Positions 1 to 7,821 of a stretch of DNA of 24,142 bases are shown here, piece by piece; within the stretch, counting starts at the first letter, position 1, and each line of letters starts with the position of its first letter. A program made the translations under genes and the position numbers. The notes under the pieces are model-generated. The model worked only from the letters and a program-made list of their open reading frames with translations. It searched no databases and was not told the origin of the DNA. Source of the DNA: Candidatus Zipacnadia bacterium (GTDB lineage: Bacteria; Armatimonadota; UBA5377; JALGUK01); contig JALGUK010000005.1 of the NCBI GenBank assembly GCA_029820875.1, forward strand, positions 1-24,142, in the 5' to 3' direction.

Positions 1-3
1 CGC

Positions 4-711
4 TCAATCTTCACTGCGCATCGCCGCCTTTCTCAACCGCGCGATGGCATCCGCGATGGGAACTTCCGCCCGCATCACGGCAGTGCCGGCGACAAGAATG
101 TCGGCGCCTGCCTCCGCGACCCTTCGCGCGTTTTCAGGCCCGATTCCGCCATCCACCTCAATCTCGCACTCCAGCCCGCGGCGGTCTATCATGGAGCGCA
201 GGTTCTCTATCTTTTGCAGGCAGCCCGGGATGAATGACTGCCCGCCGAAACCGGGATCAACCGTCATAACAAGCACCTGCCCGACCTCCTCCAGCACATA
301 CTCGACGGCTGACTCCGGCGTTGCGGGATTAAGCACAATGCCCGGCTTGACGCCGAGGCTGCGGATATGGCGCAGGAGCCGCGTAGGATGCATGACCGCC
401 TCAATCTGCACGAGGATGATGTCAGCACCTGCCTCAGCGAACTCGTCCACATACATTTGCGGCTCAACAATCATCAGATGAGTGTCAAAGGGCAGGGCGG
501 AGGCATCACGAAGGGCGTGCAGGACAATAGGACCGTGCGTGATGTTGGGCACGAAACGGCCGTCCATCACGTCGAAGTGCAGCATGTCCGCGCCGGCGGC
601 AGTCACTTCCTGGGCGACCTCGCGAAGACGGCCGAAATCGGCCGATAGCATCGAAGGAGCAATCTTCAGTTGCGGCACCTCCTCATCGGGCGCAATGGAC
701 TGCGCTCTCAT
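4..711 (-). CDS. rpe: Ribulose-phosphate 3-epimerase
   Basis: Interconverts ribulose 5-phosphate and xylulose 5-phosphate in the cytosolic pentose phosphate pathway. The 235-residue frame has the family signatures in order: IAPSMLSADF (17-26), HFDVMDGRFVPN (45-56, metal and catalytic residues), DTHLMI (76-81), VDPGFGGQSF (151-160, phosphate loop) and EVDGGI (185-190). The length is normal for Rpe once the N-terminus is considered. The ATG at 711 has no Shine-Dalgarno and abuts a GC-rich palindrome. A strong GAGGAGGT (677-684) instead lies 7 nt before a CTG at 669, which would give the canonical start MKIAPSMLSADF. The outer ATG is listed conservatively, so the first 14 residues are doubtful. 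It is the last gene of the minus-strand series, 114 nt after the dehydrogenase. Confidence 0.95.
   Translation of the reverse strand: MRAQSIAPDEEVPQLKIAPSMLSADFGRLREVAQEVTAAGADMLHFDVMDGRFVPNITHGPIVLHALRDASALPFDTHLMIVEPQMYVDEFAEAGADIILVQIEAVMHPTRLLRHIRSLGVKPGIVLNPATPESAVEYVLEEVGQVLVMTVDPGFGGQSFIPGCLQKIENLRSMIDRRGLECEIEVDGGIGPENARRVAEAGADILVAGTAVMRAEVPIADAIARLRKAAMRSED
677..684 (-). promoter_or_regulatory. Shine-Dalgarno inside the annotated rpe N-terminus
   Basis: GAGGAGGT on the minus strand, 7 nt before a CTG codon at 669-667. Translation from there gives MKIAPSMLSADF, the usual start of Rpe proteins. This suggests a non-AUG (CUG) start rather than the ATG at 711. Read directly from sequence; use of CTG is inferred. 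Confidence 0.5.
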
Positions 712-718
712 ACGGTAG

Positions 719-737
719 CGCGGGCGTCCCGCCCGCG
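719..737. repeat. GC-rich palindrome upstream of rpe
   Basis: Perfect 7-bp inverted repeat CGCGGGC / GCCCGCG around the 5-nt loop GTCCC, immediately 5' of the rpe ATG in the dehydrogenase-rpe gap. It has no T-run, so it is not a standard terminator. Its form (gcgggcgtcccgcccgc) resembles dispersed REP-like palindromes of GC-rich genomes; that comparison is from memory. Confidence 0.5.
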
Positions 738-825
738 GCGGGAGACGGCATGACCGTCGGTATCGGCAGGGAGCTGTATGACAAAGATAATCTGCCGGTA
801 TCCGTAATTGTGGGGATATTCTCCG

Positions 826-1854
826 TCAGGGTATAATCAGCCCCTTGAGTATCCGCTCTTTCTTCTCCGTGGCTGTCTGGAGGGCGATGAGCGTATCCTC
901 GAGCGGGAAGTGGTGTGTAATCAGCGGGTCGAGCTGGACCTGGCCCGTGGCCATCAAGTGGATAGTAGTCGGGAAATCGCGGCAGTAAATCACGGACCCC
1001 ATGACGGTTTTCTCAGTGATAGTGATATTCGTAAGGTTGATTTCATCACGGTCGCTTCCGGTGAAACCAAGCAGCAAAGCCGTGCCGCCCTTGTGAAGCA
1101 CCTCGATGGACTGGGCCAGGGTTTGTTCGGCCCCGGCGCACTCGACGGCCAAGTCCGCGCCCCAGCCATCGGTCAGGTCATGCACGAATTCAACTACGCT
1201 CGCCTCGCGGGCGTTCACAACATGCTCGGCCCCGAAGCTCTTCGCAAGCTCCAGCTTGAAAGGCTCCAGGTCGCTTACGATAAGCCTACAACCAGCCACC
1301 TTCAGGACCTGCATCGTCAGCAGTCCGATGGGCCCGGCTCCCAGCACGACCGCCAACTCTCCGACCTTCGGGTTTAGACGCTTGACCGCATGGACCGCAA
1401 CTGCCAGCGGCTCAGCAAGTGCAGCCTGCTCGAAGCTGAGACTCCCCGGCATCGGGTGGACAAAGCGCGAGAGTACAATTGCATATTCAGCGAACGAGCC
1501 GGGTTTGCGATGCCCGTTGAGGGTCAGGTTCCGGCAAAGGTGATAATCACCCGCATTACACGCAGGGCAATCGCCGCAGACGAAAAGGGGTTCTATGATT
1601 ACGCGGTCTCCTGGCGCACATTCCCGGACATCCTTCCCGACTTCGGCGACAATCCCTGAAAACTCGTGGCCGAGAATCACGGGGTATTGGTCTATCTCGG
1701 GATGCGTACCCAGAAACCCCCGAACATCGGAGCCGCATATGCCGGAGGCCCGGACCTGTATAAGCGCTTCACCCGGACCCGGCGCCGGCTTCTCGACATC
1801 CTCGATGACAATCCGGCCCGGCTCGGGGCAGACAGCGGCCTTCATCGTCTCCAT
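826..1854 (-). CDS. Zinc-dependent medium-chain alcohol/polyol dehydrogenase
   Basis: A 342-residue member of the zinc MDR superfamily (threonine/sorbitol/butanediol dehydrogenase-like) that oxidises a secondary alcohol with NAD(P). Visible elements are GICGSD with catalytic-zinc Cys40, GHEFSG with His63 and Glu64, structural-zinc cysteines 93, 96, 99 and 107, AEPLAVAVHA (147-156), and the Rossmann glycine motif GAGPIG (172-177). The ATG at 1854 is preceded by AGGGAGGT at good spacing, favouring it over the second Met (codon 4). It lies 145 nt after the sigma-GGDEF gene and 114 nt before rpe, which suggests a sugar or polyol role. The substrate cannot be read from sequence. Confidence 0.93.
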   Translation of the reverse strand: METMKAAVCPEPGRIVIEDVEKPAPGPGEALIQVRASGICGSDVRGFLGTHPEIDQYPVILGHEFSGIVAEVGKDVRECAPGDRVIIEPLFVCGDCPACNAGDYHLCRNLTLNGHRKPGSFAEYAIVLSRFVHPMPGSLSFEQAALAEPLAVAVHAVKRLNPKVGELAVVLGAGPIGLLTMQVLKVAGCRLIVSDLEPFKLELAKSFGAEHVVNAREASVVEFVHDLTDGWGADLAVECAGAEQTLAQSIEVLHKGGTALLLGFTGSDRDEINLTNITITEKTVMGSVIYCRDFPTTIHLMATGQVQLDPLITHHFPLEDTLIALQTATEKKERILKGLIIP

Positions 1855-1936
1855 TGCACGACCTCCCTCGACCTGCTCTTGCTGTTGCTGTCACAGTTGC
1901 TTCGCCGTGATGTCCACATCTCCTCCTCAAGCACCA

Positions 1937-1963
1937 GCGCGCCCTGGAAACCCCGGGGCGCGC
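1937..1963. repeat. GC-rich hairpin between sigma-GGDEF and dehydrogenase genes
   Basis: Perfect 8-bp inverted repeat GCGCGCCC (1937-1944) / GGGCGCGC (1956-1963) with an 11-nt loop. It sits 37 nt past the sigma gene's stop in the direction of transcription. No U-tract follows on the minus strand, so an intrinsic terminator is not supported. It may be an mRNA 3'-end stabiliser or a repeat element separating the pilus genes from the metabolic genes. Confidence 0.45.
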
Positions 1964-1999
1964 GAGATCGGAATGACCGGCAGCAACGGCCGGCCCCTC

Positions 2000-3361
2000 T
2001 CAGGTAGCAGCGGTTGCTCTCAGCGCCTGTTTGCTCTCCTGCATTCTCCTAATGGCCGTATTCAACAGCCCGTCCCGCGTATTATCATCCTCAGGGTAGA
2101 CCGCAAATCCCACACCGACTGCGACATGCAGGTTCTCATCGCCCAACTCCGCTTCGTTGATTTTCGCCTGAAGCCGCTGCGCCACCAACCGGGCGTGCTC
2201 GCCGGTATTCGGTAAGACAGCAACAAACGTACCGCCTTCATATCGAGAGAGGATGTCAACCTTACGAAGATTCTGCGCGGCAATGGACGCAATCTGCGCC
2301 AGCATACGATCCCCCTCTCCGAAGCCGTGCGCGTCATTGTAACTCCCCAGGTCCAATACATCGAAGACAACCACACTCACGGGATGACCATACCGTTCGG
2401 CTCTGAGAAGTTCCTCCTGGAGCCTTTCGCGCAGGCGCCGGCCGGTCAGCAGACTGGTCACATCATCATTGACACGCTGTTCCTCAAGCGTTCTGGCGAG
2501 TTGCTCCTGGCGTTCCAGTACCGTCTTGAGCCTTAGGTGGCTCTCCCTAAGTTCATCGGCAGCCAGGGATTTGCGCAACTTTTGAAGGGAGTGCCGGACG
2601 ATGTGCGACACATAATTGCACGAGATATTAAGCTTCTTGGCGATTTCGGTTTGGCTCAGGTCCTTGTAGAAAAGATAGTGGATGACATCCCGTTCAATGG
2701 CTTTGAGCTTTCGCAGTGCCTCATCCAGAACGATGCGGTCTTCGATGGGCAGGTGTCCTGTTTCGATACGTCGGCTGCGGATTTTCGTCCGATCAATGTC
2801 TATTGTCGGGCCGTCATCACTGCCATCTGCATCGTAGGAGGAAACCGCGAACAGCTCGCGCGCGCGAAGCACTTCCATTACAGCTTCTGCTGTCAGGTTG
2901 GTTTCGTCTGCGATCTCCTCCGGGGTCGCATCGCGGCCAAGTCGCTGCGCCAGTTCGTTCTGCGCACGACTCACCCGCTGGCTCAATTCGTGAAGCCAAC
3001 CAGGCTGTCGAATCATACCCCTTCGGTCACGCAAATAGTGGCGGATTTCACCGGAGATGGCATGACTGGCATAGGTGGAGAACTTAACTTTGCGCCGCAC
3101 GTCGTAGGAGTCGATCGCCTTCATCAATCCGACGAACCCCTCTTGCATCAGGTCTTCAAAGGGCTCGCCGGCAGCAGTGAACGTTCGGGCGATCTTCTCG
3201 ACCAGATCGGAATAGGCGTAAATCAGCTTCTCTCGCAAGTGGGGGTCATGTGTGCGCGCATACTCACGGAAAAGCTCAATCTGGTCGGACTCGCCAGCCG
3301 CTGCGGTATCGTGCGGACGCGTTGTTGTGGTCTTCACAGCGGGCTTACGTGCCACGTGCAA
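2000..3361 (-). CDS. Sigma-70 factor (FliA/SigF-like) fused to a degenerate GGDEF domain
   Basis: A 453-residue fusion. Residues about 45-115 are sigma region 2 (EPFEDLMQEGFVGLMKAI; VKFSTYASHAISGEIRHYLRD). About 118-170 is region 3, and about 205-268 is region 4 with the helix-turn-helix SQTEIAKKLNISCNYVSHIV. A short coiled coil (270-297) leads into a GGDEF fold (298-450). There the N-terminal DxxTxLxxRR-like segment, Asp334 and NDAHGFGEGD are recognisable. The signature is EGGTF (375-379) instead of GGDEF, so cyclase activity is unlikely. The inhibitory-site motif RxxD is intact as RKVD (366-369), exactly five residues before the signature. The start is TTG with AGGAG 5 nt upstream. It follows pilC by 75 nt and is probably co-transcribed with the pilus genes. 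Its regulon is unknown. Confidence 0.9.
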   Translation of the reverse strand: MHVARKPAVKTTTTRPHDTAAAGESDQIELFREYARTHDPHLREKLIYAYSDLVEKIARTFTAAGEPFEDLMQEGFVGLMKAIDSYDVRRKVKFSTYASHAISGEIRHYLRDRRGMIRQPGWLHELSQRVSRAQNELAQRLGRDATPEEIADETNLTAEAVMEVLRARELFAVSSYDADGSDDGPTIDIDRTKIRSRRIETGHLPIEDRIVLDEALRKLKAIERDVIHYLFYKDLSQTEIAKKLNISCNYVSHIVRHSLQKLRKSLAADELRESHLRLKTVLERQEQLARTLEEQRVNDDVTSLLTGRRLRERLQEELLRAERYGHPVSVVVFDVLDLGSYNDAHGFGEGDRMLAQIASIAAQNLRKVDILSRYEGGTFVAVLPNTGEHARLVAQRLQAKINEAELGDENLHVAVGVGFAVYPEDDNTRDGLLNTAIRRMQESKQALRATAAT

Positions 3362-3436
3362 TATACTCCTAATCGCAACATCCGAACGGGCATGTCACGC
3401 CGAGGCTGCCATTGAAGCCGCCACGGAACCGCTGGT

Positions 3437-4657
3437 TTACAACTTGCCGCTGGAGGCCTGACCCACCAGATTGTAAATCGGCATGATTACAGAGATAGCC
3501 ACGAAGCCGACCAAAACGCCCAGGCCGACAATCATAATCGGCTCAATCAGTTTAGGCAACGACTCGAGCGCCTGCTCGACCTCTCGGTCATAGAAGTCGG
3601 ATATCTTCTCGAGCATTTCGTCAATGTGACCTGTCTCCTCGCCGACAGCGATCATTTGCGTCACCATATCGGGGAATACGCCATCCTCTATCAGCGGCGT
3701 TGAGAGTTTATCTCCCTGCATCACGGCCTGTTGGGCGCGCTCGACACTGCCAGAGATGACCGCATTCCCTGCGGTTGACGCCACTATCTCAAGCGCCTGC
3801 GGTGTCGGCACGCCGCTCTTTACGAGGGTGGCGAATGTCCGTGCAAAGCGTGAGATCGCCATTTTCTTCGAGATTGTCCCTGCGATGGGCAAGCGCAGCT
3901 TCAGACTGTCAACCTGATACCGCCCGCTGGGTATCTTTACATACGCGCGATACAGGAACACGAACGCTACAATCGCGATAATCGGCACGTAGAAGTACTT
4001 GGCGGCGTAAGTGGATGAGTTCATCAGGATCTTCGTGTAAATCGGCAGTTCAGCCCCGATTGACTCGAAGACCTCCTTGAACTTGGGGAGAATGAAGAAT
4101 GTCAGTACCATCATCATGCCCACGGCGAAAACCAGGACAACCACGGGATAGACCATTGCGCTCTTGACCTGCCCCTTGATTTCCATCTCGTATTCGAGGT
4201 ATCCGGCGAGGCGGTCCAACACGATGTCCAGAATCCCGCCTGCCTCCGCAGCCTTAACCATGTTAATGTACAGGTCCGAGAATACGGCCGGGTGTTTTCG
4301 AAGCGCATCAGTGAGGCTGCTCCCGCTGGCGACATCATCCCGTGCCTGCTGGATAACCTCCTTAAGGCGCGTGTTGGACGTTTGCCCCTTAAGAATGTCC
4401 AAGCACTTCATCAAGTTCATGCCGGCGTTGATCATCGTTGAGAATTGCCGGCTGAACACCACCAGCTCGCGCAAAGGAACCTTGCGAAGATTGGACAATC
4501 GGTCCGCGATGCTGGCTCCACGGCTTTCGCCAATCTTGAGCACATACAACCCTTGTTCCCGTAAATGCCCCTCAGCCTGTTCTCGGGTCTCCGCAACTGT
4601 CCGTCCCCGAATCGTCTTCCTGCTTGCATCCATCGCTTGGTAGGCAAATGTTGGCAT
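3437..4657 (-). CDS. pilC: Type IV pilus inner-membrane platform protein PilC
   Basis: Polytopic inner-membrane platform on which PilB and PilT act to add or remove pilin. The 406 residues contain two T2SSF domains: the first begins around FSRQFSTMINAGMNLMKCLDIL and the second around FARTFATLVKSGVPTPQALE. Hydrophobic segments start at MVYPVVVLVFAVGMMMVL, YFYVPIIAIVAFVFLY and PIMIVGLGVLVGFVAISVIM, the usual three-TM layout. The frame extends 13 codons upstream, but the ATG at 4657 (MPTFAYQAMD, typical of PilC) has AGGAGGG 8-9 nt before it and is chosen. It starts 45 nt after pilT. Confidence 0.96.
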   Translation of the reverse strand: MPTFAYQAMDASRKTIRGRTVAETREQAEGHLREQGLYVLKIGESRGASIADRLSNLRKVPLRELVVFSRQFSTMINAGMNLMKCLDILKGQTSNTRLKEVIQQARDDVASGSSLTDALRKHPAVFSDLYINMVKAAEAGGILDIVLDRLAGYLEYEMEIKGQVKSAMVYPVVVLVFAVGMMMVLTFFILPKFKEVFESIGAELPIYTKILMNSSTYAAKYFYVPIIAIVAFVFLYRAYVKIPSGRYQVDSLKLRLPIAGTISKKMAISRFARTFATLVKSGVPTPQALEIVASTAGNAVISGSVERAQQAVMQGDKLSTPLIEDGVFPDMVTQMIAVGEETGHIDEMLEKISDFYDREVEQALESLPKLIEPIMIVGLGVLVGFVAISVIMPIYNLVGQASSGKL

Positions 4658-4702
4658 CGCGTTCCGCCCTCCTGTTGAACCTGAAATCGGTCTCACTCGC
4701 CC

Positions 4703-5854
4703 TTAGCGCCGTCCGCCCATACCCCCTCCAACCAGAAGCCGGCGGAAGTTATCCGGATCCATGCAATGCGTAAGGGCAGTTTCTTGATCTATCTCGCCCT
4801 GCCTTACCAACTGGGCGAGGTGATAGTCCATCGTTTGCATCCCGAGGTCGCCGCCCGTTTCGATGACGTTATAGATCTGCGCGGTTTTCGCCTCGCGGAT
4901 CAAGTTGCGAGCCGCCGAGTTACAGATGAGGATTTCCATGACAGGCAGCCGCCCTCTCCCGGAGCGCCGGGGCAGGAGCTGCTGGGCGATGACAGCCTCG
5001 AGGACGTTGCCCAGGAGCACTCGAATCTGCTCCTGCTGATGGGGTGGGAAGACGTCTACGATACGGTCCACGGTCTGCGGGGCGTTGCGTGTGTGCAGTG
5101 TCCCGAATACCAGGTGCCCTGTTTCAGCCAGCTCCAGAGCCGCTTCGATAGTTTCCAGGTCGCGCATCTCACCGACCAGGATCACATCCGGGTCCTCCCG
5201 CAGAGCGGACCGCATCGCGTTTGCGAAGGACTCCGTATCAGCGTGCAGCTCGCGCTGGTTGACCATCGCCTTCTTGTGGCGGTGTAGATACTCGATCGGG
5301 TCCTCGATGGTCAGAATGTGGACAGGGCGCGTTTCGTTGATGTGGTCAACCATGGTCGCGAGGCTTGTTGACTTGCCGCTTCCCGTCTGGCCTGTAAAGA
5401 GCACAAGCCCGCTTGTACGCGTGCAAAGGGAGCGCAGCACATCCGGGCGCGCCAGGTTGATGTCCTCCATTGACGGGATTTCACTCGGGATGGCTCTGAG
5501 CGCGGCCGCCACAGAGTCCCGCTGCATATACATGTTTACACGGAAACGACCGACGTCCCGCACACCATAAGACAAGTCAACATCATGTGTTTGCTCGAAT
5601 TGCTCAAGCTTGGCGTCCGTCAAGATATCAAACATCAAGCGCTGAGTGTCATGAGGTGTCAGCGGCTGATAGTTCAGCGGCATCAATCGTCCATCCACGC
5701 GAATCGTCGGGGGCAGACCGACTGTGATGTGCAGGTCCGACGCCCCGTGCTCGACCGTTTCGGCGCAGAGGGTGTCCAAATCGGCTTCATCAATCGGGCG
5801 GAGCTCTCCACCCGCCGCCTGCATCTGAGACTCCAAATCTGTCGAGTCAATCAC
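4703..5854 (-). CDS. pilT: Type IV pilus retraction ATPase PilT
   Basis: Hexameric cytoplasmic ATPase that powers pilus disassembly and twitching motility. The 383 residues include an N-terminal PAS-like region (HGASDLHITVG, 36-46), Walker A GQTGSGKS (155-162), Asp box IEDPIEYLH, Walker B DPDVILVGEMRD (221-232), His box GHLVFGTLHT (246-255) and the PilT-specific C-terminal AARNLIRE (314-321; AIRNLIRE in the family). That last motif separates it from PilU and PilB. The start is GTG at 5854, with AAGGAG about 10 nt upstream. The C-terminus ends in a Gly/Arg-rich tail. It lies 68 nt after pilB. Confidence 0.96.
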   Translation of the reverse strand: MIDSTDLESQMQAAGGELRPIDEADLDTLCAETVEHGASDLHITVGLPPTIRVDGRLMPLNYQPLTPHDTQRLMFDILTDAKLEQFEQTHDVDLSYGVRDVGRFRVNMYMQRDSVAAALRAIPSEIPSMEDINLARPDVLRSLCTRTSGLVLFTGQTGSGKSTSLATMVDHINETRPVHILTIEDPIEYLHRHKKAMVNQRELHADTESFANAMRSALREDPDVILVGEMRDLETIEAALELAETGHLVFGTLHTRNAPQTVDRIVDVFPPHQQEQIRVLLGNVLEAVIAQQLLPRRSGRGRLPVMEILICNSAARNLIREAKTAQIYNVIETGGDLGMQTMDYHLAQLVRQGEIDQETALTHCMDPDNFRRLLVGGGMGGRR

Positions 5855-5922
5855 GCAAGTAGCACTCCTTCTCGCATTCAGTGTTGCGATTATCGCGCAA
5901 CCGTCCCGGCGCAGGGATTCCC

Positions 5923-7647
5923 TTACTCACCGGTGTGCACAACTCGAAGAGCCTCTTCGATTGTCGTGATACCTTGAAGCACCTTCGAGATCGCGTCCTG
6001 CTTCAGCGTTACCAGCCCGAAATTCTTAATCGCCGTCTCACGAATTTCATGCGCTGGCGCCTCGCGTAAAATCATATCCCGGATAGTATCGTTGATGGTC
6101 AACAATTCGTAGATGCCAATCCGCCCGCGGTAGCCGTCGTGACACCGGTCGCAACCCTTGCCCTTGTAAAAGGTCACGCCTTCAGTGTCGGCGAGTGACA
6201 CCCCCAGCTTCTCGAACGCCTCCTTCGGGGGCGCATAGCGCTCCTTGCAATGAGGGCAGATACGTCGGACCAGGCGTTGGGCCAACACCCCGATAACCGA
6301 CGAAGAGACCAGGAACGGCTCAACGCCCATCTCGATCAGTCGCGGGAGTGCACCGCACGAGTCATTGGTGTGGAGGGTGCTCAGGACAAGGTGCCCGGTC
6401 AGGGCCGCTTCAGTGGCAATCTTTGCAGTTTCTCCGTCGCGGATCTCACCCACCAGAATGATATCAGGGTCCTGCCGGAGGAACGTCCGGAGGATGGCCG
6501 GAAAGGTCATCCCCGCCCGTTCGTTGACGTTCGCCTGCGTGAGGCCGCGGACCTGGAACTCCACGGGATCCTCTGCGGTACAAACATTGACCTCCGGCGT
6601 ACTGATCTGCTGGAGCGCCGAATACAACGTGACCGTCTTTCCGCTACCGGTCGGCCCGGTTACCAGCACGATTCCGAAGGCGCGACCGATTAGGCCTTCA
6701 AACTTCTGCAGGGTCTCAGTGGACATCCCGAGCTTGCTGAGGCCCAGGCTGATGGTCGCCTTGTCCAGAATTCGCATGACGATCTTCTCGCCATTGGCAC
6801 CCGGAAGACTCGAAACGCGAAAGTCATAGTTCTTCCCGCCGATAACCAATGAGATTCGACCGTCTTGCGGCGCCCGCTTCTGGTCTATCTTCATATCCGC
6901 CATGACCTTCACACGGGAAATCACCGCCGGCTGCGCCGCCTTGGGAACCGACATCACGTCACGCAGAACCCCGTCTGCACGGTACCGGACCCGCAACTCA
7001 TCATCTTCCGGCTGCAGATGTATATCGCTGACTCCCTCCTTTACGGCGCGGGTAATCAGCATGTTGACCAGCCGGACGATAGGCGGTTCGCCGCTGAGCG
7101 AGTCGAGGTCCTCCAGACTCAACTCCTCGTCTTCGATCTTCTCCTGTACATCCAGTTCCTCGGTGCCCATCTCACCGAGAACGTCCTCCAGCTCTTCGGA
7201 CACGGTTGTCGTTTCACCGCCGAGGTCGTTGATGGCCTGCATCACGTCATCCTCGGTGGTGATGACCGGTTCCACCTCATACTCATAATTGGTGTGGAGG
7301 CGGATCTGGTCGATGGCCATAACGTCAATCGGATTGACCATCGCTACCGTGAGCTTCCCGTTGTCCTTCGCGATCGGAATCATCTTATAGCGCTTGAGCA
7401 GGCTCTGGGGTAACAGTGTTGCGGCCTCGTGATCCACTTCGATCTCGTCAAGCGCTATGAAGGGGACGCCCCATTGCATCCCGAGGCACATCTGGTTCTC
7501 GGTCTCCGTGATGTAGCCCATGTTGACCAAGATCTTGCCCAGGAACTCGCCCGTCTCTTCTTTGATTTTGAGAGCTTCCTCGAGCTGTTCCTGGGTCAAT
7601 TCTGTGTTGTCAACAAGGATTTGACCCAGCAGTTTTGTGTCAAGCAC
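5923..7647 (-). CDS. pilB: Type IV pilus extension ATPase PilB
   Basis: Hexameric cytoplasmic ATPase that drives pilin polymerisation. It is 574 residues long. Residues 1-140 are a T2SSE N-terminal (MshEN-like) domain with two LGxIL-type repeats (7-29 and 36-58). About 145-185 is a very acidic linker. The ATPase core has Walker A GPTGSGKT (331-338), AEDPVEF (358-364), Walker B DPDIILVGEIRD (393-404) and His box GHLVLSTLHTND (418-429). Zinc cysteines are 464/467 and 499/502, as in PilB/GspE but not PilT. The GTG at 7647 has GAGGA about 5 nt upstream. The MshEN domain binds c-di-GMP in some homologues; here its first repeat lacks several consensus residues, so binding is uncertain. Confidence 0.96.
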   Translation of the reverse strand: MLDTKLLGQILVDNTELTQEQLEEALKIKEETGEFLGKILVNMGYITETENQMCLGMQWGVPFIALDEIEVDHEAATLLPQSLLKRYKMIPIAKDNGKLTVAMVNPIDVMAIDQIRLHTNYEYEVEPVITTEDDVMQAINDLGGETTTVSEELEDVLGEMGTEELDVQEKIEDEELSLEDLDSLSGEPPIVRLVNMLITRAVKEGVSDIHLQPEDDELRVRYRADGVLRDVMSVPKAAQPAVISRVKVMADMKIDQKRAPQDGRISLVIGGKNYDFRVSSLPGANGEKIVMRILDKATISLGLSKLGMSTETLQKFEGLIGRAFGIVLVTGPTGSGKTVTLYSALQQISTPEVNVCTAEDPVEFQVRGLTQANVNERAGMTFPAILRTFLRQDPDIILVGEIRDGETAKIATEAALTGHLVLSTLHTNDSCGALPRLIEMGVEPFLVSSSVIGVLAQRLVRRICPHCKERYAPPKEAFEKLGVSLADTEGVTFYKGKGCDRCHDGYRGRIGIYELLTINDTIRDMILREAPAHEIRETAIKNFGLVTLKQDAISKVLQGITTIEEALRVVHTGE

Positions 7648-7715
7648 CGTTCCTCACCGCCGATACAATTGTAAGGGTGGCGTGAGGGGCACCGCTGCAC
7701 CGCAAACAACAAGCG

Positions 7716-7779
7716 GGGCATCAGGGATGAGGTGCCCGCTCCAAGCTGCCTGCCATCCTGACAACACCTCGGAGCGGGC
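7716..7779 (-). other. Competing hairpins in the pilQ-pilB gap
   Basis: This 174-nt gap (7648-7821) contains two mutually exclusive stems. One is GGGCATC (7716-7722) with GGTGCCC (7731-7737), 7 bp including a G-U pair, with an 8-nt loop. The other is GCCCGCTCC (7734-7742) with GGAGCGGGC (7771-7779), a perfect 9-bp stem with a 28-nt loop. A further 6-bp pairing, GAGGTG (7729-7734) with CACCTC (7765-7770), is also possible. The arrangement could modulate pilB expression relative to the upstream genes; no function is demonstrated. Confidence 0.4.
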
Positions 7780-7821
7780 CATCTTTCCCCAACAATACAG
7801 ACAAGTCGCCAGGGACAGAGG

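Noticed and set aside
1937..1963. Intrinsic terminator after the sigma-GGDEF gene
   Set aside because: Strong hairpin but no U-tract on the transcribed strand, so only a hairpin is recorded.
2537..3415. 292-codon plus-strand ORF opposite the sigma-GGDEF gene
   Set aside because: The opposite strand encodes recognisable sigma and GGDEF domains; the plus frame shows no domain.
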